Below, one piece after another: positions 12,201 through 20,896 of a stretch of 64,000 bases of DNA. The position numbers and the translations under genes were made by a program. The stretch comes from Gammaproteobacteria bacterium (GTDB lineage Bacteria; Pseudomonadota; Gammaproteobacteria; DSM-16500): contig JAJPGW010000005.1 in the NCBI GenBank assembly GCA_021325575.1, positions 62,001 through 126,000 of the forward strand, given 5' to 3'. Positions within the stretch are counted from its first letter, which is position 1. The number at the start of each line of letters is the position of its first letter. Below the pieces are notes generated by a model, which worked only from the letters and a program-made list of their open reading frames with translations, searched no databases and was not told the origin of the DNA.

Positions 12201-13711
12201 AACATTTAACTAAAGCGTGTAATGCGGGTGACACATTCGCACTCAATCTTTTGGGTGAAGCTTATTATTATGGTAATTTGGGACATGAAGTTAACAAAGA
12301 GAACAAACAGAAAGGAGCAGAACTTTGGAAACAAGCAGTTGGTCTTGGGCATGCTTATGCATGTGGAAATTTAGGTCAATATTACCATGAGGAATCAGAT
12401 CCCATCGATATAGAAACAGCCATTTTCTATTTAATAATAGGCGCCGAACGTAACGATTTAAACTCATGTAACCGTTTAGGTTATATTTTAAATGATAAAA
12501 AGAATCCCGAGTGTGTTGTATATTATAAACGCGCTACAGAGATAAATAATAAAGATGGAATAGCCTATTTTAATTTTGGTTTACTAATGCAATTTGGCTT
12601 AGTAGATAATCAAGAACAAACAGTGATTGCGAAAGACATCCCTAAAGCAATTGAACTTTTTGAACAAGCAGCAAAAAATGGCACCTATACGGCTCACCTA
12701 AATCTGGGAATCATTTACAAAGACCAAAAAGAAGAAGCCAAAAGCCGAGAACATTTCCAAAAAGCTGCTATTCATTTTAGAGCTGGATTTTTAAAGGATC
12801 CAAGCAACATAAAACCAAATCGTTTTGAAGTACTTAAAAACCAATTGCCCGATGACATTGAAATCCTTTATTACGTAAGTACAGCTAAGAATCAAAATTT
12901 ATTGGCTGAAAAAAAATTATCTGCAGAGGATACTAAAAAAATCAGGGTATTATTTGAAGAAGATATGAGCTCTGACAATGAAGCGATTCGAAAGAATGCC
13001 ACTGCACTGATCGACCAACTTGATCCAGCATTTGCTGCGGGTCAAGATTTAGATGCAATACGATTGCTTCGAAAAGAGTATACAAAACTGGAAGAATTAA
13101 AAAAAGAAAAAACTGCCAATACAAATCCTGACAATATTGAAAAAATGATCTTTGAATTATATGAATTATATTTAAAAATGCTTGATCAGGGTGTTGCAGA
13201 AAACAAAGTGCGTGAAAAAATTGGAAAACTATTGACAAAAGACCACATGGAGTTGGCGCGCAAAAAATCGACCCGATCAAAGCTAGGAGCAACCAGTCAT
13301 TTTGATCAATATGAAAGTTATTTTAGATCAGTGGTTGATAAATGTGGTTCTTTAACACCTGAAGAAGCAGAAGCATACGGCGACGACTATGTGCAAACCC
13401 AAACGGCCCAGTCTGCAGCTGAAGTTAAATCAACCGTTACAAATGAGGGAGAAGTTAAAGCAGCCCCCATAGATTCTCAACTTGCATCGAGAACAGCACC
13501 CGATTCTACGGTTGTGGTTTTACAAGCGTTGCCTAGGGTAAGAAGCAAAGAAGAACCTGTGACTACGAATTACGATGAGGACATCAGTGCTACCGCTGAT
13601 CAAGTGTCTCGAATGCTTCGATCGTCTTGTGATCCAACGGTAACGCTGGTTAATCTGCCTATACAAGATGAAGAGGCGGCAATAAGGCTAAGTATGTTAA
13701 CGCGGTTTTAA
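9200..13711 (+). CDS. Large helical-repeat protein with C-terminal Sel1-like repeats
   Basis: 1,503 residues. The ATG at 9200 overlaps the upstream stop (TAA 9204-9206) and has AGAGG upstream, so translation is probably coupled. The N-terminal half is another copy of the module in the preceding protein: GKTPLARALEKY near residue 32, TPR-like IADFFRKKQNF near 115, MEGLKALYGL near 360 and VCLFHLYDK near 607. After a Pro/Ala/Thr-rich linker (about residues 690-770), residues about 935-1180 show Sel1/TPR-type helical repeats such as AFHYYLKSAEKGC, ALEHLTKACNAGD and AIELFEQAAKNG. The tail is acidic and unassigned. No N-terminal signal peptide is visible. Sel1 repeats usually mediate protein-protein contacts. 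The gene pair may have arisen by splitting or duplicating one modular gene. Function is unknown. Confidence 0.88.
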   Translation: MLTTQPQTTLEAKLDFNTPMDEKTINVPDQNGKTPLARALEKYNEYCIADNKVEAEKVFDHITQLLFHMADINHESVKKIEIQSSKDICNFNGLRVTLLAENEKPIARTPDSRAQLIADFFRKKQNFLKAEFWYRQSLIGHHPHGWWNYQVIYFDQKFEMSRIYHLQKAYLVYHKRSLQADRKQVIDALEKYREPPFSTVAQLTLAKLYLAEDQTYRGEFAYPSSFNKSYRYKQKVTASKVPDEAAFFLCSFNNRRLVRASYSSPNQPEFNPLWEEWSRLQKEASAPKGNSYTFPSINVLNTIMQSSAAALQCMTFLACTEPFDAQLLATYYLSNASALRPAPEVQKECEERLKKHAQFMEGLKALYGLAPTFDESKSNPENAISIFEKLQQENDGADPSYTESVRMRLAASYIAAIKKLMPEVSMQHVRKLIPLYKDLIHTQDYSYFLEILDQINYLRLILPNYPAEKDQLLALRNILMYIQWHAQLEQGTIKSNFENACKALQDYMKQKEAKDSSNAPDPFLQDYINKKFGVRIQSWIQAGNCSFRDILDFIDQVFAEKDKLYRQLIQNIPRILESALIKKLEEFKTKLSTEDTQSEKNVENLVVCLFHLYDKILKAENPGLVPNSEVYLEVRNKMAKLLRDNLPLAYKYKSIFSCNYDLYKDYLKKLPFTKKTEEEENAIAVLNALIEGKKLPEFKTAEEVKTTPAESLAPKEATQSPETNNSAPAETAKPATAEKPAALPATEQKQTPPPNSTLFLAESKKPVLQPYDVNVLHGLKAFILQYGTTAKTISELDKELSAKSDSPYAAYLMALMMQNTAKRSAEDESNVTIAHATFTEQVNEAHPIAIWCQQRLIPEFIRLEKAGLATPIADVALQLIDEELGSPDLLHRDVKHMSVERFNEYWKKAQPKITPESKAFEQLKALEQKDAKELNGFQCYVLAKLYNKELTLPGFESNPAKAFHYYLKSAEKGCINGNREMARAYKDGLYDQPKNPALALEHLTKACNAGDTFALNLLGEAYYYGNLGHEVNKENKQKGAELWKQAVGLGHAYACGNLGQYYHEESDPIDIETAIFYLIIGAERNDLNSCNRLGYILNDKKNPECVVYYKRATEINNKDGIAYFNFGLLMQFGLVDNQEQTVIAKDIPKAIELFEQAAKNGTYTAHLNLGIIYKDQKEEAKSREHFQKAAIHFRAGFLKDPSNIKPNRFEVLKNQLPDDIEILYYVSTAKNQNLLAEKKLSAEDTKKIRVLFEEDMSSDNEAIRKNATALIDQLDPAFAAGQDLDAIRLLRKEYTKLEELKKEKTANTNPDNIEKMIFELYELYLKMLDQGVAENKVREKIGKLLTKDHMELARKKSTRSKLGATSHFDQYESYFRSVVDKCGSLTPEEAEAYGDDYVQTQTAQSAAEVKSTVTNEGEVKAAPIDSQLASRTAPDSTVVVLQALPRVRSKEEPVTTNYDEDISATADQVSRMLRSSCDPTVTLVNLPIQDEEAAIRLSMLTRF

Positions 13712-13821
13712 AGCTTGGCTTATTCTGCATCTCACCCGCTGCCTTCGGCGTCGACTTGACTCTTTTACTATATCCCTTTAGTCTTTACCTTTGTAAGAAA
13801 ATCTATTACTAGGAGATCGTT

Positions 13822-14049
13822 ATGCTCATGCGAGTTTTCGTTATTCTCATCGTGTTGGTTGCGATTGTCGTTGGTGTACTTGCACTCACTTTACCCCGTG
13901 AAGAAATTGTTAAATTAATTATTTTCCGTGATTTCTTTGATGTGTCATTACCGATTTTGGCATTTGGTGCATTGGTGAAATATCTTTGCTCTTGCCGACA
14001 TGGACATCATCATTGCAATGATAAAGCATGTCCAATGTGTAACAAATAA
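13822..14049 (+). CDS. Small two-helix membrane protein with Cys/His-rich tail
   Basis: 75 residues with an excellent AGGAG ribosome-binding site (13811-13815), which supports a real gene. Residues about 5-25 and about 38-56 are hydrophobic and probably membrane-spanning. The C-terminal tail holds CSCRHGHHHC and CPMC, a potential metal-binding or redox cluster. It follows the giant genes after a 110-nt gap containing a TTGACT hexamer, and is convergent with tilS, from which it is separated by a palindromic repeat. I recognise no family. A metal-binding small membrane protein is plausible. Confidence 0.7.
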   Translation: MLMRVFVILIVLVAIVVGVLALTLPREEIVKLIIFRDFFDVSLPILAFGALVKYLCSCRHGHHHCNDKACPMCNK

Positions 14050-14058
14050 CAACAGACT

Positions 14059-14136
14059 GTCATTGCGAAGCGCGTTTTTCGCGCTGAAGCCATCTCAGAA
14101 AGATTGCTTCGCCGCCTAACGGCGACTCGCAATGAC
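14059..14136. repeat. Paired REP-like palindrome at a convergent gene junction
   Basis: It begins GTCATTGCGAAGCGCG and ends CGACTCGCAATGAC. The left unit has inner stem AGCGCG/CGCGCT and the right unit TCGCCG/CGGCGA. It lies between the 75-residue membrane protein gene and tilS and supplies the last codons and stop of tilS. It could act as a bidirectional terminator. Confidence 0.85.
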
Positions 14137-15546
14137 GGTAACACCCAGTTCATTTTCTCTAGCCTGAAACCCTTCAGCAATCGCATATCCAACCACCACA
14201 GCCAATTGATCGCCTACATAAATTAACGGCACCCAATTCCGCTCCCACGTCGGCACATTCCAATCCTGAAATAATTTTTTCAGTGAATGCGTTATGCTGC
14301 GGCCAGCGAGTTGAATTTTTTCACCGCCCTGTCTGAATCGGACGGAAATATCTTGAAGATCCGTTCTTAATCCTTTTCCTTTGGTCAAAATAGTATGCAA
14401 GGTGTTGCGTGGTAATTGTAAAGGTTGTTTCATATCCCAGGACAATTCCAGTGTGTCGGGTTTATTTTCTAAAAAAGGCAGCGCATATAATTCATCCTGA
14501 AATCGACGCAACTCTACATTATCCCAGACAAAATAGGGTAATTTATCTTCGCGTGCATGCAGCATGTCTTGCTGGATTTGCTGCAATTTTATTGATGAAG
14601 GCACAGAAAAATTTAATTGCCGAAGCCAATAACGCAAGATATTTCTTTGCCTTTCGGGTGAAAATTGTTTTAATTTTTTAATTGAAATCACCGAAATAGG
14701 TTTTGTAATTGACGATTCTCCCACTCCCGTCATTGCGAGGAGCGCTTTTTGCGACGAAGCAATCTCTAGAAAGATTGCTTCGTCGCAAAAAGCGCTCCTC
14801 GCAATGACGGGTTTTGCGCAATAGCAATCCTGCAAATCATTCGCTGCCATTTCATCTAATAAAATCTGCGCTTCAGCACAATTTTCTGCAACGCGAGACA
14901 ATACGTCATTCACCGTCGGCCACTTTTTTTTGAGAAGAGTCAAAATTTCCTGCCGCAAAAAATTTCTTGTGAAATTTAAATTGGCATTGGATTCATCTTC
15001 AACCCATTTTAATTGATAATGGTTCGCGTAATTTTCAATGGCGCTCCGCGCTACTGTTAAAAAAGGCCGTGCAAGGTAGCCTTTTCCAAAGGATTTAATC
15101 ACTGGCATCGCAGCTAACCCTTTCGGTCCCGATCCACGCAATAATTGCAATAAAACCGTTTCCGCTTGATCATCCTGATGATGCGCGGTGAGCAGCATAT
15201 CTTGCTGATTTAATAATTTTTCAAAAATAGCATAACGCGCATTGCGAGCATTTTCCTCAGGACTGTCTTCTGGATTTTTTTCAGAAACAGTAATCGAATG
15301 CGCAGAAAATTCAATATTTAAAGCACGACACACTTCACTGCAGTGTAAACGCCAATTTTCAGCCTGCAGGCTCCAGCCGTGATTGATATAGACAGCATGT
15401 AATTTTAGCGGATATTTTTTACGTAATAGCGACAGCGCATTCAACAGCACGTGCGAATCCACGCCACCGCTATACGCAATCCAATAGAGACGATCAAAAC
15501 CCTGATCTAATAAAAATCGTTCCAGGGTTTCAAGAATGGATTCCAT
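14116..15546 (-). CDS. tilS: tRNA(Ile)-lysidine synthase
   Basis: 476 residues. It modifies C34 of tRNA-Ile(CAU) to lysidine so that AUA is read as isoleucine. The N-terminal ATP-binding domain carries the PP-loop SGGVDS near residue 26 and HHQDDQAET near 121; the C-terminal TilS domains follow. Two oddities are visible. Residues about 246-273 ([12 protein letters not shown] to ALLAMTG) are encoded by a complete 86-bp palindromic repeat, and the last residues VIASRR are encoded by another copy. The protein is therefore longer than the E. coli enzyme (about 430 residues). The start overlaps the accA 3' end by 17 nt, indicating coupling. Confidence 0.96.
   Translation of the reverse strand: MESILETLERFLLDQGFDRLYWIAYSGGVDSHVLLNALSLLRKKYPLKLHAVYINHGWSLQAENWRLHCSEVCRALNIEFSAHSITVSEKNPEDSPEENARNARYAIFEKLLNQQDMLLTAHHQDDQAETVLLQLLRGSGPKGLAAMPVIKSFGKGYLARPFLTVARSAIENYANHYQLKWVEDESNANLNFTRNFLRQEILTLLKKKWPTVNDVLSRVAENCAEAQILLDEMAANDLQDCYCAKPVIARSAFCDEAIFLEIASSQKALLAMTGVGESSITKPISVISIKKLKQFSPERQRNILRYWLRQLNFSVPSSIKLQQIQQDMLHAREDKLPYFVWDNVELRRFQDELYALPFLENKPDTLELSWDMKQPLQLPRNTLHTILTKGKGLRTDLQDISVRFRQGGEKIQLAGRSITHSLKKLFQDWNVPTWERNWVPLIYVGDQLAVVVGYAIAEGFQARENELGVTVIASRR
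14726..14811. repeat. Perfect 40-bp-arm palindrome inside tilS
   Basis: Two 40-nt perfect inverted arms, starting CCCGTCATTGCGAGGAGCGC, around a 6-nt loop (CTAGAA). The whole element is read through in frame by tilS between its ATPase and C-terminal domains. It is the most symmetrical copy in the window. Confidence 0.95.
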
Positions 15547-16486
15547 AGGACATCAAGCGTTGATAACGCTGCTCAAGTAATTTATCGATGGGAAAACGTT
15601 GGATTTCAGCCAATTTGTCGCCGAGAATTTTTTTCAAATTAAAGGCAATTAAATCATAATCGCGATGTGCGCCGCCTAACGGTTCCGGCACCACTTGATC
15701 AATTAATTTTAATTGTAAAATTTGCTCGGCGGAGACACCCATGGCTTCGGCCGCTTGCGGGGCTTTTTCGGCGCTTTTCCATAAAATCGATGCGCAGCCT
15801 TCGGGTGAAATCACAGAATAGATAGAATATTGCAGCATTAGTACTTGATCACCCACACCAATCGCCAGCGCACCGCCTGAACCACCCTCGCCTATTACCG
15901 TACAAATAATCGGGGTTTTTAAGCGCGATAACACAAATAAATTGCGGGCAATGGCTTCACTTTGGTTGCGCTCTTCGGCACCAATGCCAGGATACGCACC
16001 CGGTGTATCAATAAAAGTGAAAATCGGCAATTTGAAACGCTCTGCCATTTGCATGAGTCTTAAGGCTTTGCGGTAATCTTCAGGATTCGGCATGCCGAAA
16101 TTGCGTTCGATTTTTTCCTGAGTTTTGCGGCCTTTTTCATGACCAATGACCATGACCGGTTGGCCTTCAAAGCGGGCAATTCCCGCCACAATGGTTGGCC
16201 CTTTTGACAAAGCGCGATCGCCATAGAGTTCGTCAAATTCAGTAAAAATCCGGCTAATATAATCGAGCGCATGAGGCCTTAAAGGGTGTCGCGCCAATTG
16301 GGTAACTTGCCAGGGGGTCAACCGCGCAAAAATGTCCTTAGTCAGCTGCCGGCTTTTGGCCTCTAAGCGGCTGATTTCATCGGTTAAGTTGATGGAGTTG
16401 TTGTCTTTTCCAACCATGCGCAATTCCTGGATTTTCGCTTCCAGTTCGGCGATGGGTTGTTCAAATTCTAGGAAATTCAGATTCAT
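15530..16486 (-). CDS. accA: Acetyl-CoA carboxylase carboxyltransferase subunit alpha
   Basis: 318 residues, the usual AccA length. With AccD it transfers the carboxyl group from biotin carrier protein to acetyl-CoA, giving malonyl-CoA for fatty acid synthesis. The N-terminal coiled region ([15 protein letters not shown]) and the crotonase-fold carboxyltransferase core with [20 protein letters not shown] and [18 protein letters not shown] are clear. The start is the ATG at 16486 with a weak ribosome-binding site. It is followed directly by tilS (17-nt overlap) and is divergent from dnaE. The dnaE-accA-tilS neighbourhood is conserved in gammaproteobacteria. Confidence 0.97.
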   Translation of the reverse strand: MNLNFLEFEQPIAELEAKIQELRMVGKDNNSINLTDEISRLEAKSRQLTKDIFARLTPWQVTQLARHPLRPHALDYISRIFTEFDELYGDRALSKGPTIVAGIARFEGQPVMVIGHEKGRKTQEKIERNFGMPNPEDYRKALRLMQMAERFKLPIFTFIDTPGAYPGIGAEERNQSEAIARNLFVLSRLKTPIICTVIGEGGSGGALAIGVGDQVLMLQYSIYSVISPEGCASILWKSAEKAPQAAEAMGVSAEQILQLKLIDQVVPEPLGGAHRDYDLIAFNLKKILGDKLAEIQRFPIDKLLEQRYQRLMSYGIHS

Positions 16487-16551
16487 CTTTTAGAAACGCC
16501 TGTTTTTATCATTTCAAGCCGGATATGATAGCTGAAAGCAGGGTTTATGAC

Positions 16552-16557
16552 TATAAT
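16552..16557 (+). promoter_or_regulatory. Possible -10 element for dnaE
   Basis: A TATAAT hexamer lies about 115 nt before the dnaE start, with no convincing -35 at standard spacing. If it is used, the dnaE leader would contain the whole palindromic repeat at 16573-16650. Confidence 0.3.
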
Positions 16558-16572
16558 TTCTGATTATTGCCG

Positions 16573-16650
16573 CGTCATTGCGAGGAGCGCTTTTTGCGAC
16601 GAAGCAATCTCTTGAAAGATTGCTTCGTCGCTTCGCTCCTCGCAATGACG
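16573..16650. repeat. Paired REP-like palindrome upstream of dnaE
   Basis: It begins CGTCATTGCGAGGAGCGC and ends CTCGCAATGACG, about 78 nt. It lies in the accA-dnaE divergent region, 20 nt before the dnaE ATG. It is open in the dnaE frame, so a longer dnaE start inside it (16578) can be called by mistake. Confidence 0.92.
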
Positions 16651-16670
16651 AAATTACTAAAAGGACCGAC

Positions 16671-19600
16671 ATGGAACCCGGATTTATTCACTTACGATTA
16701 CATACTGAATATTCCTTGAGCGATGGACTCGTCCAAATCGAGCCTTTGGTCAAAAAAGCGGCAGAAAGCAATATGCCCGCTATCGCTGTTACCGATCAAA
16801 GCAATTTATTCGCGGTCGTTAAATTTTATCAGGCAGCCATCAGTGCCGGCATCAAACCGTTGATTGGCGCAGACATCTGGCTTGAAAATAAAAAGCAACC
16901 CGCTCTGCCTTTTCGTTTGACTTTGCTCTGCCAAAACCAAACCGGCTACAAAAATTTATTAAAACTGATTACTCAAAGTTATTCCGAAGGTCAAAAACTC
17001 GGTAAAGCCATCATTCAATATGAATGGCTAGCTTCGTTATCCTCTGGATTAATTGCGCTTTCCGGCGCACTCGAAGGCGATGTGGGTCAAGCGCTTTTAG
17101 CTAACGATATGGCGCTTGCTGATTCGGCCTTGCAATTCTGGTTAGAAAATTTTTCAGGCCGCTATTACCTCGAATTACAACGCACGGGTCACGCCCAACA
17201 AGAAACTTATATTCAAGCCGCCGTCACACTCGCTGAAAAAAATCAATTGCCCGTTGTGGCAACGAATAATGTCCGATTTTTACAAAAAGATGATTTTGAA
17301 GCACATGAAGCGCGCGTTTGCATCCACGAAGGATATATTTTAACGGATCCGCGGCGCCCTAAAAATTACACTGAACAACAATATTTTCGTTCTCCCGATG
17401 AAATGGCGGAACTTTTTTCTGATATTCCTGAGAGCTTGGAAAATTCTGTTGAGATTGCTAAGCGCTGTAATGTTTCTCTGTCCCTTGGTAAAAACTTTTT
17501 GCCTCGTTTTGCAGTGCCTGAAGGATTTACCACCGATACTTATCTCGCAGACGTTGCAAAAAAAGGGTTGGATGAACGACTAAAAATTTCTTTCGATACG
17601 ACAGCGCCTACTTTTTCTGTTCAGCGTTATGCATACGATCAGCGCTTGCAACTGGAAATTGATGTTATCACCAAAATGGGCTTTTCAGGCTATTTTTTAA
17701 TTGTTGCCGATTTTACGCGCTGGGCGCGTGAAAATGGTGTGCCGGTAGGTCCTGGTCGTGGTTCAGGTCCTGGATCATTAGTCGCTTACGCACTGAAAAT
17801 TACCGATCTCGATCCACTCGTACACGAATTATTGTTCGAACGTTTTTTAAATCCCGAACGCGTGTCCATGCCTGATTTTGATATCGATTTTTGTATGGAA
17901 GGCCGCGATCGCGTGATTGATTATGTGATGGAAGCGCATGGCCGCGAGAGTGTCGCGCAAATTATTACGTATGGCACGATGGCTGCAAAAGCAGTCGTCC
18001 GCGATGTAGGACGCGTACTCGGCATGAGTTATGGTTTTGTCGATAAAATTGCAAAATTGATCCCTTTCGAAATCGGCATGACACTCGAAAAAGCCATGGA
18101 GCAAGAAGAATTATTACGCGAGCGTTATCAAAAAGAAGATGATGTGCGCACACTGATTGATCTTGCGTTAAAACTCGAAGGCATTACACGCAATGTCGGC
18201 AAACACGCAGGTGGTGTTGTCATTGCGCCAGAAAAACTAACGGAATTTACGCCGCTTTACTGCGAAGAAGATTCACCCGAACATGTCGTCACCCAATTTG
18301 ATAAAGATGATGTGGAAGCCGTCGGTCTCGTCAAATTCGATTTTTTAGGATTACGTACACTCACCATTATTAATTGGGCCGTACAAAAAATTAATGCCTT
18401 ACGAACAATCAATAATGAAACCGCGCTCGATATTCATCTGATTCCGATGAATGATGCGGATACGTTTTCGATATTAAAAAAATGTCAGACGACGGCGATT
18501 TTCCAATTAGAATCACGCGGTATGAAAGAATTAGTGAAACGGTTGCAGCCTGATTGCTTCGAAGATATTGTGGCCCTCGTGGCTTTATTCCGACCGGGCC
18601 CGTTGCAATCCGGCATGGTTGATGATTTTATCAATCGAAAACACGGTCGCGCGCGCGTGATTTATCCGCATCCTAAATTAGAACCCGTACTACGTCCGAC
18701 TTATGGCGTCATTCTCTATCAAGAGCAGGTCATGCAAATTGCGCAGGTCCTCGCAGGTTATTCGCTAGGCGCTGCTGATTTATTACGCCGCGCAATGGGT
18801 AAGAAAAAACCCGAAGAGATGGCTGAACAACGCGTAATTTTTTGCAAAGGCGCTGTTGAACGGGGTGTCAGTTTTGAAACGGCTAATCATATTTTCGATT
18901 TAATGGAAAAATTTGCAGGCTATGGATTTAATAAATCGCACTCGGCATCGTATGCTTTAATTTCCTATCAGACTGCCTGGTTAAAAGCGCACTACCCTGC
19001 AGCCTATATGGCAGCCGTCTTATCATCCGATATGGACCACACTGACAAAGTCGTGCATTTTGTCGAAGAATGTGAAGCGCTGGGACTGAAAATTGCGCCG
19101 CCTGATATTAATCAAAGTGAATACATGTTTAAAGTCGTTGATGAAAAAAATCTGGCGTATGGCTTAGGTGCAATCAAAGGCGCAGGCCTTGCCGCCATCG
19201 AACTCATTGTTGCCGCGCGCGAAAAAGACGGCCCATTTAAAAATCTTTTTGATTTTTGTCAGCGCGTGGATTTGCGCAAAGTGAATCGTCGCGTACTCGA
19301 AGCCCTAATTAAATCCGGTACATTTGATCAAATTGGCCCGCATCGCGCGAGCATGATGGCGAGTATTGATTTAGCGTTATTGCAAGCAGAACAAGCTTCA
19401 CGAAATCAAGAAATGGGCCAGCATGATTTATTTGGCGCGACAACGCCTGTGACACACGCGGTGGATTATGTAAAAGCAAATCCATGGAATGATCAAGAAC
19501 GGTTATTTAATGAAAAAGAAACGTTAGGATTGTATTTGTCAGGCCATCCCATTCATCGTTATCTGACTGAACTCGAAAAATTTATTAGCATGCGACTTTC

Positions 19601-20123
19601 AGAAGCGCACCCGGAACAAAATAAAACGGTCATTCTAGCTGGAATTGTCACTAGCGTGCGCGCCCTGCAAACCAAAAAAGGCGATCGCATGGCCGTTGTC
19701 ACATTGGATGATTCATCCGCGCAAATGGATATGTTATGTTTTTCAGAAAATTTTCAGAAATATCGCGACCTATTAGTGAAAGATAAATTAATTATTGTCG
19801 AAGGCGAAGTGAGTCGCGATGATTTTAATAATAGTTTTCGATTGATTAGTCGGGATATTTTTTCGATTGAACAAGCGCGGGAACGGTATGGAAAATATTT
19901 GCAAATACGGGTTTCAGCGAACAAAATGGATGAAGTGCAAAAACTCACGTCGGCTTTGGAAAAATATCGGGGCGGACGTTGTAGAATTACACTGGATTAC
20001 ATGCGCGATGATGCGAAAGCGAATTTGCATTTGGGCGATGCGTGGAAGGTATCACCGACCGATTCGTTGATTAATTTGTTGAGGGAAATGTTTTTAGAGA
20101 TGAATGTGGAGATGGTGTATTAA
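16671..20123 (+). CDS. dnaE: DNA polymerase III subunit alpha
   Basis: 1,150 residues from the ATG at 16671, preceded by AAAAGGA; E. coli DnaE has 1,160. It is the catalytic replicative polymerase. The N-terminal PHP domain shows HTEYSLSDG. The C-family polymerase core shows GPGRGSGPGSLVAYAL and the catalytic aspartate motif PDFDIDFC, plus the GYGFNKSHSASYALISYQTA segment. The C-terminal OB-fold region (VILAGIVTSV) and tail are complete. An upstream in-frame start at 16578 would add 31 residues encoded by a palindromic repeat ([13 protein letters not shown]) and is rejected. It is convergent with rnhB across another repeat. Confidence 0.98.
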   Translation: MEPGFIHLRLHTEYSLSDGLVQIEPLVKKAAESNMPAIAVTDQSNLFAVVKFYQAAISAGIKPLIGADIWLENKKQPALPFRLTLLCQNQTGYKNLLKLITQSYSEGQKLGKAIIQYEWLASLSSGLIALSGALEGDVGQALLANDMALADSALQFWLENFSGRYYLELQRTGHAQQETYIQAAVTLAEKNQLPVVATNNVRFLQKDDFEAHEARVCIHEGYILTDPRRPKNYTEQQYFRSPDEMAELFSDIPESLENSVEIAKRCNVSLSLGKNFLPRFAVPEGFTTDTYLADVAKKGLDERLKISFDTTAPTFSVQRYAYDQRLQLEIDVITKMGFSGYFLIVADFTRWARENGVPVGPGRGSGPGSLVAYALKITDLDPLVHELLFERFLNPERVSMPDFDIDFCMEGRDRVIDYVMEAHGRESVAQIITYGTMAAKAVVRDVGRVLGMSYGFVDKIAKLIPFEIGMTLEKAMEQEELLRERYQKEDDVRTLIDLALKLEGITRNVGKHAGGVVIAPEKLTEFTPLYCEEDSPEHVVTQFDKDDVEAVGLVKFDFLGLRTLTIINWAVQKINALRTINNETALDIHLIPMNDADTFSILKKCQTTAIFQLESRGMKELVKRLQPDCFEDIVALVALFRPGPLQSGMVDDFINRKHGRARVIYPHPKLEPVLRPTYGVILYQEQVMQIAQVLAGYSLGAADLLRRAMGKKKPEEMAEQRVIFCKGAVERGVSFETANHIFDLMEKFAGYGFNKSHSASYALISYQTAWLKAHYPAAYMAAVLSSDMDHTDKVVHFVEECEALGLKIAPPDINQSEYMFKVVDEKNLAYGLGAIKGAGLAAIELIVAAREKDGPFKNLFDFCQRVDLRKVNRRVLEALIKSGTFDQIGPHRASMMASIDLALLQAEQASRNQEMGQHDLFGATTPVTHAVDYVKANPWNDQERLFNEKETLGLYLSGHPIHRYLTELEKFISMRLSEAHPEQNKTVILAGIVTSVRALQTKKGDRMAVVTLDDSSAQMDMLCFSENFQKYRDLLVKDKLIIVEGEVSRDDFNNSFRLISRDIFSIEQARERYGKYLQIRVSANKMDEVQKLTSALEKYRGGRCRITLDYMRDDAKANLHLGDAWKVSPTDSLINLLREMFLEMNVEMVY

Positions 20124-20128
20124 TTCCC

Positions 20129-20210
20129 CGTCATTGCGAGCCCTGCTTTTTAGGGCGAAGCAATCTTTCTAGAGATTGCTTCGTCGCAAAAAGCGCTCCT
20201 CGCAATGACG
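20129..20210. repeat. Paired REP-like palindrome between convergent dnaE and rnhB
   Basis: It begins CGTCATTGCGAGCCCTGC and ends CTCGCAATGACG. The left unit has inner stem GCCCT/AGGGC, while the right unit carries the more common GCGCTCC-type arm. It fills the whole gap between the dnaE stop and rnhB stop and could terminate both transcripts. Confidence 0.92.
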
Positions 20211-20212
20211 TG

Positions 20213-20794
20213 CTAATCAAGCAACTTTGCCACCGGCTCAAACGACCGCCGATGAATCGCGCAAGGTTTATATTTTTCCAGCGCCAAAAGATGCTCCGCC
20301 GTCGTATAACCCTTATGCTGCGCAAACCCATACCCCGGAAATTTTTTATCTAACTCAATCATCTCGCGATCGCGCGTCACTTTCGCAATAATCGATGCAG
20401 CACTAATACTGGGTTCGGTTTCATCACCGCGAATAATTAATTTTGTTTCACAAGATAATTTTGGATTTTGATTACCATCGACCAATGCGATATCCGGCAG
20501 TATTTTCAATCCCGAAACCGCACGACGCATGGCCAGAAAAGTCGCCTGCAAAATATTGATCTGATCAATTTCTTCGACATCCGCACGGCCAACCGCCCAG
20601 GCAATGGCGTGTTCCTGAATTTTTAAGAATAATTCTTCGCGTTGTAAGGCCGTGAGTTGTTTTGAATCATTCAGGCCTTTGATGGGCTTTTCTGGATTTA
20701 AAATAACGGCCGCCGCGACCACAGGGCCCGCCAAAGGGCCTCTTCCCGCCTCATCTACCCCGGCAATTAAAGTAATTCCTTGTTTTTTAAGCAT
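20213..20794 (-). CDS. rnhB: Ribonuclease HII
   Basis: 193 residues, standard for RNase HII, which cleaves RNA in RNA-DNA hybrids and at single ribonucleotides. The catalytic motif [19 protein letters not shown] begins near residue 12, ALVDGN near 102, and the [14 protein letters not shown] segment near 127. It follows lpxB in transcription order but is separated from it by about 350 nt holding a small opposite-strand gene and a repeat. In many gammaproteobacteria lpxB-rnhB-dnaE are contiguous and co-directional; here dnaE faces the other way. Confidence 0.97.
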   Translation of the reverse strand: MLKKQGITLIAGVDEAGRGPLAGPVVAAAVILNPEKPIKGLNDSKQLTALQREELFLKIQEHAIAWAVGRADVEEIDQINILQATFLAMRRAVSGLKILPDIALVDGNQNPKLSCETKLIIRGDETEPSISAASIIAKVTRDREMIELDKKFPGYGFAQHKGYTTAEHLLALEKYKPCAIHRRSFEPVAKLLD

Positions 20795-20896
20795 TTTTCC
20801 TTATCCATTAGGCAAAATCGTTTTTGCCAGAAATGTTATAATTATTTTGTGAGAACAATATAATGAAAACAGCGTGCCGTCAAAGGGAGAACGATC

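Noticed and set aside
16578-16670. A 31-residue N-terminal extension of dnaE
   Set aside because: It is encoded by a palindromic repeat. The ATG at 16671 has its own AAAAGGA and gives a normal DnaE N-terminus.
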